Origin: Halopseudomonas aestusnigri
Lineage (GTDB): Bacteria; Pseudomonadota; Gammaproteobacteria; Pseudomonadales; Pseudomonadaceae
Reading direction: 5' to 3'
DNA: 64,000 nt
NCBI RefSeq assembly: GCF_002197985.1
Contig: NZ_NBYK01000006.1
Coordinates: forward strand, 38,578-102,577
Shown here: positions 33,898-43,060 of the stretch, in pieces
Position numbering within the stretch: the first letter of the stretch is position 1
How the letters are laid out: every line of letters begins with the position of its first letter
Position numbers and translations under genes: made by a program
The notes under the pieces: generated by a model
Told to the model about the DNA's origin: nothing
What the model saw: the letters and a program-made list of their open reading frames with translations, nothing else
Databases searched by the model: none

Positions 33898-36765
33898 ATG
33901 ACTGGCAGCCGAGCCACGTTCAGCCCCATCTCGCACAGTGATCTGCGCCTGCCGCAGATGAACCAGCTGTATGCCCAGTCACGGCTACCGCAGTGGCTGT
34001 TGCTGTGCACTGCGCTGATGGTCACGCCCCTTGTCTGGAACCAGGCATCCGCGCTGAATCTGTTCAGTTGGCTGGGAGCCCTGGTGTTGCTGGCGTTGTT
34101 GCGCCAAATGCTGGTTCGCCGCTACTGGCAGACCCCCTCCCAGGACCGCCTGCGCCGTCGCTGGAGCTTTTTCTTTCATCTCGGCAATCTGGCTTCGGGC
34201 CTTTGCCTGAGCTGGGTCTACATTGCGCTGACACCGCTCGACGACTTCGCCCGGCAGACGCTGATGTACAGCATCGCCGGCGGCGTCAGCCTGTGTGTCG
34301 GTGTGCTCTACGCCACCCGTTTCAGTGCCTTTGCCTCGTTTCTGCTGCCGGCCTGGCTGCCGCCGCTGGCCTGGCTGGTGTACGACGGCAGCGCAAGCAG
34401 CCAGAACTGGGCGATAATGTCGGGTCTGATGCTGGTGTTCATCGTTCTGACCGCCGCGTTGATCCATCGCACCATGCGTCAGGCGATGATCACCAACCTG
34501 CGCAATGAAACCCTGCTGGCCAATCTGGGCAGCGCGCACCAGCGAACCGAAGAGCTGAACCAGCAACTGACCCGCGAGATTGCCCAGCGCCGGCAGGCCG
34601 AGCAGTCGCTGCGCGACAGCCACATGGAGCTGGAGGAACGGGTCAGGCAGCGTACCGCGGAGCTGGAAGCGGCCACCCATAACCTGCGCGCCAGCGAGGC
34701 ACAGCTGAGCCTGGCCATGGAAGCCAGTCAACTGGGGCTGTGGGACTGGGACCTGACCACCGACAAGGTCTATCACTCGCGCCTCAAGCCGCTGTTCGGC
34801 ATGCCCGAGGATGCCGTGCCCAGCATGCTGGAGGACCTGCGTCCGCTGGTTCACCCGGCCGACGCGACCATGGTACGCAAGACCCTCGCCCAGCACATGA
34901 AGAACAAGACCCAGGCCTACCGCATGGAATACCGGGTGCGCCACGCCGATGGTCACTGGCTCTGGGTCGAGGACAGCGGCCGCGCGGTAGAGCGCGACGC
35001 CGACGGCCGGGTTCTGCGGATGATCGGTACCCGCCGCGACATCAGCGCCCGCAAGTTGCAGGATGAGCAGGCCCAGCTCTCGGCGACGGTATTCGAAGCC
35101 TCCAGCGAAGGGATCTTCATTCTCAGCCCGGCGCTGGACATCCTGGCAGTAAACCAGGCCTACAGCGTGATTACCGGCCTGCAGCAGCAGGATGCCGTGG
35201 GCCGCAACATACTCGAGCTCAGCGGATCGGATGAGCTGCGCCAGCAGTTTTTGCACCTGCAGAGCATGCTCAACAGCAAGGACCGCTGGCAGGGAGAAAT
35301 GACCGCCCGTCGCCGCAGCGGTGAGTCCTTTCCAATCTGGCTGCAGATGACCGTGGTACGCAACGCCGCGGCGCAGATTACCCACTATGTCGGGTTCTTC
35401 GCCGATCTGACCACCCACCGGCAGACCGAGGAGCAGCTGCAGTACCTGACCAACTACGACCCGCTCACCCAGCTGGCCAACCGTCGCCGCTTCAGCGAGA
35501 ACCTGCAGGAAGCCACTGCCCGCGCCCGGCAGAACGACAGCCAGCTGGCCCTGCTGCACATCGATCTGGACCGTTTCAAGCACATCAACGTGACACTGGG
35601 CCATGCCGTAGCCGATGCCCTGCTGCAGGAAGTTGCCCACCGGCTGAGCGCACTGCTGGGCGACACCCACGGCCTGGCGCGGCTGTCCGCCGACGAGTTT
35701 GTCGTCATCGTTGAGCAGGCCGACTGCAGCGATGCCCTCGGAGCGCTGGCCGACCAGATCCTTGAGCGCCTGAGCCAGCCCATGCTGATAGCCGAGCACG
35801 AGCTGGTGGTCACCGCGTCCATTGGCATCAGCCTGTTCCCGGCAACCGCACGCGACAGCCTGCAGCTGATTACCCAGGCCAACCAGGCAATGCAACACGC
35901 CAAGCACCTGGGCGGCAACCGCTGGCAGTTCTACACGCGCCAGCTGCGCGCTTACAGCCTTGACCGCCTGCAGCTGGAAAACCAGCTGCGCAAGGCCATC
36001 GACGAACAGCAGTTGATGGTGCATTTCCAGCCGAAACTGCACCTGGCCAGCGATCGCATCCGCAGCGCCGAAGCCCTGGTGCGCTGGCAGCATCCGATAC
36101 GCGGAATAATGATGCCGGGCGACTTCATCAGTATCGCCGAGGAGACCGGTCTGATCGTCGCCCTGGGCGAGCAGGTGCTGAATGCAGCCTGCGCACAGGC
36201 CAGCCGCTGGTGCCATCAGGGTCCGGCGTCTGTTGTCGTATCGGTCAACCTGTCGGTTCAGCAGCTGCGTCAGGAGGGTTTTGCCAGCCGCGTCCGACAG
36301 GCGCTGGAACGCCATAACCTCCCGGCCCGTCTGCTGGAGCTGGAGTTGACCGAAAGCATGCTGGCCGAGCACAGCGAGGCGATCGTCGACAATATCAACG
36401 CACTGCAGGCGCTGGGTGTCAGCCTGTCGGTCGATGACTTCGGCACCGGCTATTCGTCATTGGCCTACCTCAAGCGTTTCCCGATCAGCACCCTGAAGAT
36501 CGACCGGGCCTTCATCGCAGCGCTTAACGACGCGCCCGGCGACGATGCCATTGTTCGCGCCGTAATTGCCATGGCCCACAGCCTGTCGCTGCAGGTCGTG
36601 GCAGAGGGCGTGGAGACCGAGGCCCAGCTGCAGTTCCTCAAGGAAAACGGCTGCGATGATGTCCAGGGCTACCTGATCAGCCGGCCGATCGACGCCGAGA
36701 CCTTTACCACCCTGCTGGAGCAGAGCCAGCCTGCCCGCGACCTGCTCGATACGCTCGGACGCTGA
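33898..36765 (+). CDS. Membrane PAS-GGDEF-EAL protein with degenerate GGDEF motif
   Basis: The 955-residue c-di-GMP-type protein has five or six N-terminal helices (about 30-205), then a coiled coil (about 215-275). Two PAS domains (about 280-400 and 400-520) precede the GGDEF domain, whose signature is SADEF (597-601). The EAL domain has an intact EALVRW (E725-L727), with DDFGTGYSSLAYLKRFP and LKIDRAF further on. The altered GGDEF argues against cyclase activity, whereas the EAL side looks competent as a phosphodiesterase. It is the PA5442-position gene, divergent from uvrD. A later start at 33958 is possible. Confidence 0.9.
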   Translation: MTGSRATFSPISHSDLRLPQMNQLYAQSRLPQWLLLCTALMVTPLVWNQASALNLFSWLGALVLLALLRQMLVRRYWQTPSQDRLRRRWSFFFHLGNLASGLCLSWVYIALTPLDDFARQTLMYSIAGGVSLCVGVLYATRFSAFASFLLPAWLPPLAWLVYDGSASSQNWAIMSGLMLVFIVLTAALIHRTMRQAMITNLRNETLLANLGSAHQRTEELNQQLTREIAQRRQAEQSLRDSHMELEERVRQRTAELEAATHNLRASEAQLSLAMEASQLGLWDWDLTTDKVYHSRLKPLFGMPEDAVPSMLEDLRPLVHPADATMVRKTLAQHMKNKTQAYRMEYRVRHADGHWLWVEDSGRAVERDADGRVLRMIGTRRDISARKLQDEQAQLSATVFEASSEGIFILSPALDILAVNQAYSVITGLQQQDAVGRNILELSGSDELRQQFLHLQSMLNSKDRWQGEMTARRRSGESFPIWLQMTVVRNAAAQITHYVGFFADLTTHRQTEEQLQYLTNYDPLTQLANRRRFSENLQEATARARQNDSQLALLHIDLDRFKHINVTLGHAVADALLQEVAHRLSALLGDTHGLARLSADEFVVIVEQADCSDALGALADQILERLSQPMLIAEHELVVTASIGISLFPATARDSLQLITQANQAMQHAKHLGGNRWQFYTRQLRAYSLDRLQLENQLRKAIDEQQLMVHFQPKLHLASDRIRSAEALVRWQHPIRGIMMPGDFISIAEETGLIVALGEQVLNAACAQASRWCHQGPASVVVSVNLSVQQLRQEGFASRVRQALERHNLPARLLELELTESMLAEHSEAIVDNINALQALGVSLSVDDFGTGYSSLAYLKRFPISTLKIDRAFIAALNDAPGDDAIVRAVIAMAHSLSLQVVAEGVETEAQLQFLKENGCDDVQGYLISRPIDAETFTTLLEQSQPARDLLDTLGR

Positions 36766-36772
36766 CGCTCGC

Positions 36773-38239
36773 CTAGCGCTGGTCCAGCCAGCGGTGACCG
36801 CGCCGCTCGAGCAGGCTGTCGGCCGCTTCCGGGCCCCAGCTGCCGGCAGGGTAACGCTTGGGTGACCGATAGCAGTCACGCCAGCCGTCGATGATCGGAT
36901 CAACCCAGCGCCACGCGGCACCGATTTCGTCCCGCCGCATGAACAGGGTCGCGTCCCCTTCGATGACATCCAGCAGCAGCCGCTCGTAGGCGTCCCAGCG
37001 GCGACGGGTAAAGGCCTCGTCGAAATTCAGGTCCAGCTCCACTTCCTGCAATCCCATCCCGCGGCCGGGCGACTTGGCCATCAGCGACAGACGAATGCCC
37101 TCATCCGGCTGCAGGCTGATGGTCAGCCGGTTGTTTTCCGGACTGTCACCATGCTGCGGGAACAACTTGTGCGGCACCGGTTTGAACTGGATGACAATTT
37201 CGGACTTGCGCTGTGCCATGCACTTGCCCGTGCGCAGGTAAAACGGCACACCGGCCCAGCGCCAGTTGTCGATCTCGACCTGCAGAGCAACAAAGGTCTC
37301 GGTGTTGCTGTCGTGGTCGACACTTTTCTCGAAGTAGTAGGCCGGCAGCCGCTCGCCGGCATGCTCACCGGCAGCATACTGGCCACGTACGGTGCGGTCC
37401 TGAACGTCCATACCGGTAATCGGCCGCAGCGCCTCGAGAATCTTCAGCTTCTCGTTGCGCACCGCCTCCGGCTCGAAATGCACCGGCGCTTCCATGGCCA
37501 CCAGGCAGAGCAGTTGCAAGAGGTGGTTCTGCACCATGTCACGCATCGCCCCGGCGCGGTCGTAATAGTCACCACGATTTTCCACGCCGACACTTTCCAG
37601 CACGCTGATCTGCACATGGTCGATATGCGCATTGCGCCACAACGGCTCGAACAGGGCGTTGCCAAAACGCAACGCCAGCAGATTCTGTACCGCTTCCTTG
37701 CCGAGGTAGTGGTCGATCCGGAACACCCGCGACTCATCAAACACCTGGCCTATCTGCTCGTTGATCATGTTCGCCGTCTGCAGGCTCTCGCCCAGCGGCT
37801 TTTCCAGCACCACGCGGGCATGCTCGTCGACCAGGCCAACCGAGGCCAGGTGCTGAACTGTGGGCGCAAACAGATTCGGCAGGGTCGCCAGATAAAACAC
37901 CCGAACCCGACCGGTGCCGGGCTTGAGAACCTTGGTCAGCCGCGGAAAGGCCACCCGCTGGCTGACATCCAGCGACAGGTAGTCCAGGCGCTCGGCGAAC
38001 ACCTCCCAGACGCTTTGGTCAAAATCGCGGCGTGAGACATGCTGGCCAACATGGCGCTTGACCAGCTTGCGATAGCTTTCAAGGCTGTGCTCGGCGCGGG
38101 CCAGCGCCAGAATCCGCGTCTCCGGGTGCAGATGACCGTCGCGATGCAGGTAATAGAGCGCTGGCAGCAACTTGCGCATGGCCAGATCGCCGGTGCCGCC
38201 GAACACCACCATGTCACACCTGATTCCCGCCCGAGCCAC
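36773..38239 (-). CDS. zwf: Glucose-6-phosphate 1-dehydrogenase (PA5439-type paralogue)
   Basis: The 488-residue enzyme oxidises glucose-6-phosphate to 6-phosphogluconolactone with NAD(P)+. The coenzyme motif FGGTGDLAMRKLLPALY lies near residue 12, and the catalytic site RIDHYLGKEAVQN is intact. The start was set at GTG 38239 because a perfect AGGAGG precedes it by seven bases. pgl and eda, which normally follow zwf in Pseudomonas, are absent. Together with the divergent RpiR gene and nearby uvrD and GGDEF-EAL genes, this matches the second G6PDH locus of PAO1 rather than the hexR-zwf-pgl-eda locus. Confidence 0.93.
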   Translation of the reverse strand: MARAGIRCDMVVFGGTGDLAMRKLLPALYYLHRDGHLHPETRILALARAEHSLESYRKLVKRHVGQHVSRRDFDQSVWEVFAERLDYLSLDVSQRVAFPRLTKVLKPGTGRVRVFYLATLPNLFAPTVQHLASVGLVDEHARVVLEKPLGESLQTANMINEQIGQVFDESRVFRIDHYLGKEAVQNLLALRFGNALFEPLWRNAHIDHVQISVLESVGVENRGDYYDRAGAMRDMVQNHLLQLLCLVAMEAPVHFEPEAVRNEKLKILEALRPITGMDVQDRTVRGQYAAGEHAGERLPAYYFEKSVDHDSNTETFVALQVEIDNWRWAGVPFYLRTGKCMAQRKSEIVIQFKPVPHKLFPQHGDSPENNRLTISLQPDEGIRLSLMAKSPGRGMGLQEVELDLNFDEAFTRRRWDAYERLLLDVIEGDATLFMRRDEIGAAWRWVDPIIDGWRDCYRSPKRYPAGSWGPEAADSLLERRGHRWLDQR

Positions 38240-38274
38240 GTCAAATCCTCCTGCCCGCCACACCCCAGCCGTTT

Positions 38275-38291
38275 TTGTAGTATAACTACAA
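38275..38291. promoter_or_regulatory. Perfect palindromic operator for the RpiR-family regulator
   Basis: TTGTAGTATAACTACAA has 7-bp arms around a 3-base centre and resembles HexR boxes (TTGT...ACAA type). It lies 36 bases before the zwf start and 84 bases before the regulator start, and could control both. Confidence 0.75.
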
Positions 38292-38374
38292 GCATTACTA
38301 CACCACGGGTGATCGAACTATCCCAGATACGGCAGCCAAGCTGCCCCTCATTCGCTGCCAGACATCATGCCATC

Positions 38375-39244
38375 ATGAACATGCTCCAGCACATCGCTGC
38401 CCACCGTGACCAGCTCAGAAAGTCCGAGCTGAAGGTCGCCGATTTTGTCATCGCGCAGGCCGCGCAGGTGATGCACTCATCGATGGCCGACCTGTCGCAG
38501 CAGGTCGGCGTCAGCGAGCCCACCATCGTACGCTTCTGCCGGGCAATTGGCTGCAGCGGATTTCAGGATCTCAAGCTGAAACTGGCCCAGAGCCTCGCCG
38601 CCGGGGCCAGTTTCGGACAGTTCTCGATCAGCGAGGACGACAGCGTCGACACCCTGTCGCACAAGATCTTTGACACCACCCTAGCCACCCTGATGGATGT
38701 GCGCGAACGCCTTGATCCCGCCGCCATCGAACAGGCCATCAGCGCCCTAACCCACGCCCGCCGCGTAGAGTTTTACGGCTTTGGAGCCTCCGGCGCCGTG
38801 GCCAGCGATGCCCAGCACAAGTTCTTCCGCCTGCTGGTCTCCACCGCCGCCTATTCCGACCCGCACATGCAGGCCATGTCTGCCGTGACCCTGGGCCCGG
38901 AAGATGTGGCGGTCGCGATCTCGCAGACCGGACGCACCAAGGACCTGCTGCACTCGGCCAGTCTGGTGGTGGAAACCGGCGCGACCCTGATCAGCCTGTG
39001 CCCGAGCCGCACACCGCTGGCCGAACTCGGTCAGGTGCACATTCCGATCGACGTGCCCGAAGACACCGACATCTACACGCCGCTGTCCTCACGCATCGCC
39101 CATCTGGTGGTCATTGATGTGCTGGCGATGGGCATGGCCATGCGCCGCGGCCCGGAGTTGGTCAACCACCTCAAGAGCGTCAAGCGCAGCCTGCGCGGCC
39201 TGCGCCTGTCGAACAAGGCTAGTCGCAGCGAGCTGGGCGAGTAG
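38375..39244 (+). CDS. RpiR/HexR-family transcriptional regulator
   Basis: The 289-residue protein has an N-terminal HTH_6 domain (about 1-80, with LSQQVGVSEPTIVRFCRAIGC) and a C-terminal SIS sugar-phosphate-binding domain (about 120-250, with YGFGASGAVASDAQHKF and ISQTGRTKDLL). HexR senses 2-keto-3-deoxy-6-phosphogluconate and represses zwf. This gene is divergent from a G6PDH gene with a shared palindrome, so a similar role is likely, though the locus corresponds to PA5438 rather than hexR. Its last 26 bases overlap the convergent arsJ. A second ATG 6 bases on is an alternative start. Confidence 0.88.
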   Translation: MNMLQHIAAHRDQLRKSELKVADFVIAQAAQVMHSSMADLSQQVGVSEPTIVRFCRAIGCSGFQDLKLKLAQSLAAGASFGQFSISEDDSVDTLSHKIFDTTLATLMDVRERLDPAAIEQAISALTHARRVEFYGFGASGAVASDAQHKFFRLLVSTAAYSDPHMQAMSAVTLGPEDVAVAISQTGRTKDLLHSASLVVETGATLISLCPSRTPLAELGQVHIPIDVPEDTDIYTPLSSRIAHLVVIDVLAMGMAMRRGPELVNHLKSVKRSLRGLRLSNKASRSELGE

Positions 39245-40451
39245 CGCCGGCCGGCAGCGCCAGCGAGATCAGACCGGCTGCCAGTACCAGCGCCGCCGAC
39301 AGCCAGAGGCAGGCCACCAGCCCGTACTGCTGATACACCCAACCGGAGAGCAACGTGCCCAGCAGGCGCCCAGCCGCATTGGACATGTAGTAGAAGCCGA
39401 CATCCAGCGACACCGCATCGCGCGCAGCCCAGGATACGATCAGGTAACTGTGCAGCGCCGAATTGAGCGCGAACACCACGCCAAACACCAGCAAGCCGCC
39501 GAGCAGCGCCCAGCGCGATTGCCCATCCAGCATCAACCCAAGCGCAATCAGCGCCGGCACCACGGCCAGCGCCAGCGCCCAACCAGCCGCTGCGCGTCCG
39601 CCCGGCTGGTGACTACTGCGTCGCCCGGTCACGGCTGGTGCGCGGGCCTGCACCACGCCGTAACCAATTACCCAGAGCGCCATAAAGGCACCCACCGACC
39701 AGACATCCCAGCCAAATACCGCCGACAGATAGACCGGCAGGGCGACCACAAACCAGACGTCACGCGAGGCAAACAGGCATAGCCGAGCGGCCGACAGCAG
39801 GTTGATCGCCCGGCTCTTGGACAGCAGGTCACGAAACTTGAGTTTGCCCTTGGTGCGGCCCAGATCACGGCGCAGCAGGCGCAAGCTCAGAAGCCAGACC
39901 AGCGCCAGCGCGATGGCCATCGCCAGCACCGCACCACGGAATCCGAGCAGCGCCAGCAGCCCCGCGCCGAGGAAGAAACCAACGCCCTTGAGCGCGTTTT
40001 TCGAGCCGGTCAGCAGCGCCACCCAACGGTACAGCGCACCCTGCTGTTCGTCCGGCAGCAGCAGTTTGACCGCGCTCTTGGCACTCATCTTGTTCAGGTC
40101 CTTGGCGATGCCCGACAGCGCCTGCGCCGCCATCACCCAGCCCACCGTGAGCCAGCCGGTCGGCACCGCCAGCATGCCGAGCGCCAGCACCTGCAACGCC
40201 AGGCCGATATTCATGGTGCGGTTCAACCCGATCCGCGCGCCCAGCCAGCCACCCAGCAGGTTGGTCACCACACCGAAGAATTCGTAGAACAGGAACAATC
40301 CGGCGATCTGTAGCGGGCTGTAGCCGAGCTGGTGGAAGTGCAACACCACCAGCATGCGCAGCGCCCCGTCGGTGAGAGTGAAGCTCCAGTAGTTGCCGGT
40401 GACCACCAGATACTGCCGAACCTCCGCCGGCAACTGCATCAGTCGCCGCAT
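39219..40451 (-). CDS. arsJ: Organoarsenical efflux MFS transporter ArsJ
   Basis: The 410-residue protein has 12 helices and the ArsJ features GNYWSFTLTDGALRMLVVLHF at the N-terminus (split: GNYWSFTLTDGALRML), SGIAKDLNKMSAKSAVKLL, and DVGFYYMSNAAGRLLGTLLSG. ArsJ exports 1-arseno-3-phosphoglycerate, made when the partner GAPDH uses arsenate instead of phosphate. Its start overlaps the GAPDH stop (ATGA), so the two are probably co-translated. It converges on and overlaps the RpiR gene by 26 bases. Confidence 0.92.
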   Translation of the reverse strand: MRRLMQLPAEVRQYLVVTGNYWSFTLTDGALRMLVVLHFHQLGYSPLQIAGLFLFYEFFGVVTNLLGGWLGARIGLNRTMNIGLALQVLALGMLAVPTGWLTVGWVMAAQALSGIAKDLNKMSAKSAVKLLLPDEQQGALYRWVALLTGSKNALKGVGFFLGAGLLALLGFRGAVLAMAIALALVWLLSLRLLRRDLGRTKGKLKFRDLLSKSRAINLLSAARLCLFASRDVWFVVALPVYLSAVFGWDVWSVGAFMALWVIGYGVVQARAPAVTGRRSSHQPGGRAAAGWALALAVVPALIALGLMLDGQSRWALLGGLLVFGVVFALNSALHSYLIVSWAARDAVSLDVGFYYMSNAAGRLLGTLLSGWVYQQYGLVACLWLSAALVLAAGLISLALPAGATRPARCD

Positions 40452-41458
40452 CAATTGCCCGCCTGCCCCACCTTGCGCGCCAGCTCGACCAGGCGGTTGC
40501 TGTAGCCCCACTCGTTGTCGTACCAGCTGTAAATCTTCACCTGGGTGCCGTTGACCACCATGGTGCTGAGCGCGTCGATGATCGAGGAGCGCGGATCGGT
40601 ACGATAATCGATCGACACCAGCGGCCGTTCCTCGTAACCGAGAATCCCCGCCAGCGGGCCCGCAGCGGCGGCCTTGAACAGCGCGTTGACCTCATCCACC
40701 GTGGTCGCACGTTCGACCTCGAACACACAATCAGTCAGCGAAGCGTTGGCCAGCGGCACCCGTACCGCGTGGCCGTTCAGCTTGCCGCGCAGCTCGGGGA
40801 AGATTTCAGCAATCGCGGTTGCCGAGCCGGTGCTGGTCGGGATCAGGCTCATGCCGCAGGCGCGGGCGCGGCGCAGATCCTTGTGCGGCTGATCAAGAAT
40901 GCTCTGGGTGTTGGTCAGGTCGTGAATGGTGGTGATCGAGCCGTGACGAATGCCCAGCGCCTCGTGGATCACCTTGACCACCGGGGCCAGGCAGTTGGTG
41001 GTGCAGGAGGCGGCGGTCACAATCGGGTGCGCGGCCGGGTCGAACAGCTGGTCGTTTACACCCAGCACCACGTTAAGCACCCCCGGCTCCTTGACCGGCG
41101 CACTGACTACCACCCGGCGTACGCCCTGATCCAGATAGGGTTGCAGCGCAGTGCTGGTCTTGTTGACGCCGCTGGCCTCGATCACCAGATCGCAACCAGA
41201 CCAGTCGGTATCGGCAATCGCCCGGTTGCGTGTCAGCGGCAGCCGGCGGCCCTCAATGACAATCGCATCACCATCGGCCTGTGCCTCGTGCTGCCAGCGC
41301 CCGTGTACCGAGTCGAAGTTGAGCAGATGGGCGTGGGTTGCAGCGTCACCGCCCGGGTCGTTGATCTGCACAAACTCCAGCTCCGGCCAGTCCCAGGCGG
41401 CGCGCAGGGCCAGCTTGCCGATGCGGCCGAAGCCGTTGATGCCAATCTTGATGCTCAT
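40451..41458 (-). CDS. ArsJ-associated glyceraldehyde-3-phosphate dehydrogenase
   Basis: The 335-residue GAPDH has an N-terminal NAD site [15 protein letters not shown] and active-site cysteine C152 in [11 protein letters not shown]. The C-terminal [15 protein letters not shown] is present. In the ars pathway it converts glyceraldehyde-3-phosphate plus arsenate to 1-arseno-3-phosphoglycerate, which ArsJ expels. It sits between arsR and arsJ on the same strand and overlaps arsJ by one ATGA. That context, rather than any residue, separates it from the glycolytic enzyme. Confidence 0.92.
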   Translation of the reverse strand: MSIKIGINGFGRIGKLALRAAWDWPELEFVQINDPGGDAATHAHLLNFDSVHGRWQHEAQADGDAIVIEGRRLPLTRNRAIADTDWSGCDLVIEASGVNKTSTALQPYLDQGVRRVVVSAPVKEPGVLNVVLGVNDQLFDPAAHPIVTAASCTTNCLAPVVKVIHEALGIRHGSITTIHDLTNTQSILDQPHKDLRRARACGMSLIPTSTGSATAIAEIFPELRGKLNGHAVRVPLANASLTDCVFEVERATTVDEVNALFKAAAAGPLAGILGYEERPLVSIDYRTDPRSSIIDALSTMVVNGTQVKIYSWYDNEWGYSNRLVELARKVGQAGN

Positions 41459-41528
41459 GTTGCGTCCCTCCGATTGACCCGCACCGATTGCGCCGGGCCC
41501 TTGTTCTCAGAATAGTCCCTGGCGCGGC

Positions 41529-41888
41529 TCAGCGACGCGCAGGAGGCTCACAGCAGGTGGCCGCAGCGCCCGCCAAACGGGCCCGCTGAGCCTCCAGCCA
41601 GCACGGCTGGCTGTGCGCGGCCTGCCTGATCACCTCACCCGCCCAAGCCGGCAAATCCGGGTGCAGCCGGTAATAGACCCACTGCCCGCGCCGCTCATCC
41701 ATCAGCACATTCAGCTTGCGCAGCAGCGCCAGATGTCTGGATATCTTCGGCTGCGACAGGGCCAGCGCGCCGGTCAGCTCGCAGACGCAGAGTTCCGGGC
41801 TGTCGACCAGCAGCGCGCAGATGCGGGCACGGGTGTCATCGGCCAGCGCCTTGAACAGCGCTGGCGGCGTCAAAGGGTCATTCAACAT
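41529..41888 (-). CDS. arsR: Arsenic-responsive repressor ArsR
   Basis: The 119-residue winged-helix repressor begins MLNDPLTPPALFKALADDTRAR. The As(III) site ELCVCEL gives C34 and C36, but the third cysteine found in the R773 type (ELCVCDLC) is a threonine here. A CC pair near the C-terminus (ATCCEPP) or another cysteine could complete the site. It heads arsR-gap-arsJ and is divergent from acr3. In-frame codons further upstream are not protein-like and run through the promoter. Confidence 0.92.
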   Translation of the reverse strand: MLNDPLTPPALFKALADDTRARICALLVDSPELCVCELTGALALSQPKISRHLALLRKLNVLMDERRGQWVYYRLHPDLPAWAGEVIRQAAHSQPCWLEAQRARLAGAAATCCEPPARR

Positions 41889-41933
41889 AAAATTCACTTG
41901 TACAATCAGCCTGCGGGCAATATATATGAAATA

Positions 41934-41945
41934 CCGTATATACGG
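41934..41945. promoter_or_regulatory. Candidate ArsR operator
   Basis: CCGTATATACGG, a perfect 12-base palindrome, lies in an AT-rich patch between arsR and acr3. A looser inverted repeat (AATTCACTT at 41891-41899 and AAGTGAAT at 41948-41955) surrounds it. Confidence 0.5.
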
Positions 41946-41983
41946 GAAAGTGAATATTTTGTGACACCAGACAAGGTCCGCCC

Positions 41984-43042
41984 ATGCACAGCAGCATTGA
42001 ATCCACCCGCCAACCCTCACCCATGGGCCGTTTTGAACGCTACCTGACGCTCTGGGTAGCCCTCTGCATTGCCCTCGGCACCCTGCTCGGCGTGCTGCTG
42101 CCGGCCCCCATGCAGGCACTGGGCTCGCTCAGCGTGGCCAACGTCAACCTGCCGGTCGGTCTGCTGATCTGGGTGATGATCATCCCGATGCTGATGAAGG
42201 TCGACTTTGCCTCGCTCGGCGAAGTGCGGCAGCAGACCCGCGGCATTGCCATCACCCTGCTGGTGAACTGGGCGATCAAGCCTTTTTCGATGGCGCTGTT
42301 TGCCTGGCTGTTCATTCGCCAGCTGTTTGCCGGCTGGCTGCCGGCCGAGCAACTGGACCACTACGTCGCAGGTCTGATCCTGCTGGGTGCTGCGCCCTGC
42401 ACGGCAATGGTGTTTGTCTGGAGCAACCTGTGCCGCGGCAACCCGCAGTTCACCCTGAGTCAGGTGGCGCTGAACGATGCGGTGATGGTGATCGCCTTTG
42501 CGCCGATTGTCGCGCTGCTGCTCGGGGTCAGCGATATCGTCGTGCCCTGGGATACCCTGCTGCTGTCGGTCGGCCTGTATATCGTGCTGCCGCTGGCGAT
42601 TGCCCAGACTGCACGCTATCTGCTGCTGCGCCGCGGCAAGGCCGCGCTGGAGCAGGCACTAAGCGCCATTGCCCCCTTGTCGATGGGGGCGCTGCTGGCG
42701 ACGCTGGTACTGCTGTTTTCGTTTCAGGGCGAGGCGCTGGTGCAACAACCGCTGGTGATTGCCCTGCTGGCCATCCCGATTCTGCTGCAGACGCTGTTTA
42801 TCGCCGCGCTCGGCTACGGCCTGAACCGGCGGTTTGGGGTACGCCATGACGTGGCGGCACCCTCGACCCTGATTGGCGCCTCCAATTTCTTTGAGCTGGC
42901 CGTCGCGGTAGCCATCGCCCTGTACGGTTTCAACTCCGGCGCCGCACTGGCAACGGTCGTTGGCGTGCTGATTGAAGTACCATTGATGCTCTGGCTGGTC
43001 GGTATCATCAACCGCAGCCGCCCCTGGTACGAATCCCGCTGA
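41984..43042 (+). CDS. acr3: Arsenite efflux permease Acr3
   Basis: The 352-residue membrane protein has about ten helices. It expels As(III) from the cytoplasm. The conserved cysteine C139 lies in LLGAAPCTAMVFVWSNL in helix 4, and a glutamate follows in ASNFFELAVAVAIALYG. The neighbouring arsR and the absence of arsB-type sequence support Acr3. It is transcribed divergently from arsR-gap-arsJ, so arsenite (Acr3) and arsenate (GAPDH/ArsJ) routes are both present while no arsC arsenate reductase is seen in the window. Confidence 0.93.
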   Translation: MHSSIESTRQPSPMGRFERYLTLWVALCIALGTLLGVLLPAPMQALGSLSVANVNLPVGLLIWVMIIPMLMKVDFASLGEVRQQTRGIAITLLVNWAIKPFSMALFAWLFIRQLFAGWLPAEQLDHYVAGLILLGAAPCTAMVFVWSNLCRGNPQFTLSQVALNDAVMVIAFAPIVALLLGVSDIVVPWDTLLLSVGLYIVLPLAIAQTARYLLLRRGKAALEQALSAIAPLSMGALLATLVLLFSFQGEALVQQPLVIALLAIPILLQTLFIAALGYGLNRRFGVRHDVAAPSTLIGASNFFELAVAVAIALYGFNSGAALATVVGVLIEVPLMLWLVGIINRSRPWYESR

Positions 43043-43060
43043 ACCGAGAGGACCCCCGTC

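Noticed and set aside
33985..36372. 795-residue open frame antisense to the GGDEF-EAL gene
   Set aside because: The composition is that of a codon shadow, with no start context, and the sense gene is complete and conserved.
36773..39244. Calling the regulator hexR outright
   Set aside because: Neighbouring uvrD and GGDEF-EAL genes and the missing pgl-eda fit the second G6PDH locus (PA5438-PA5439), so the symbol was withheld.
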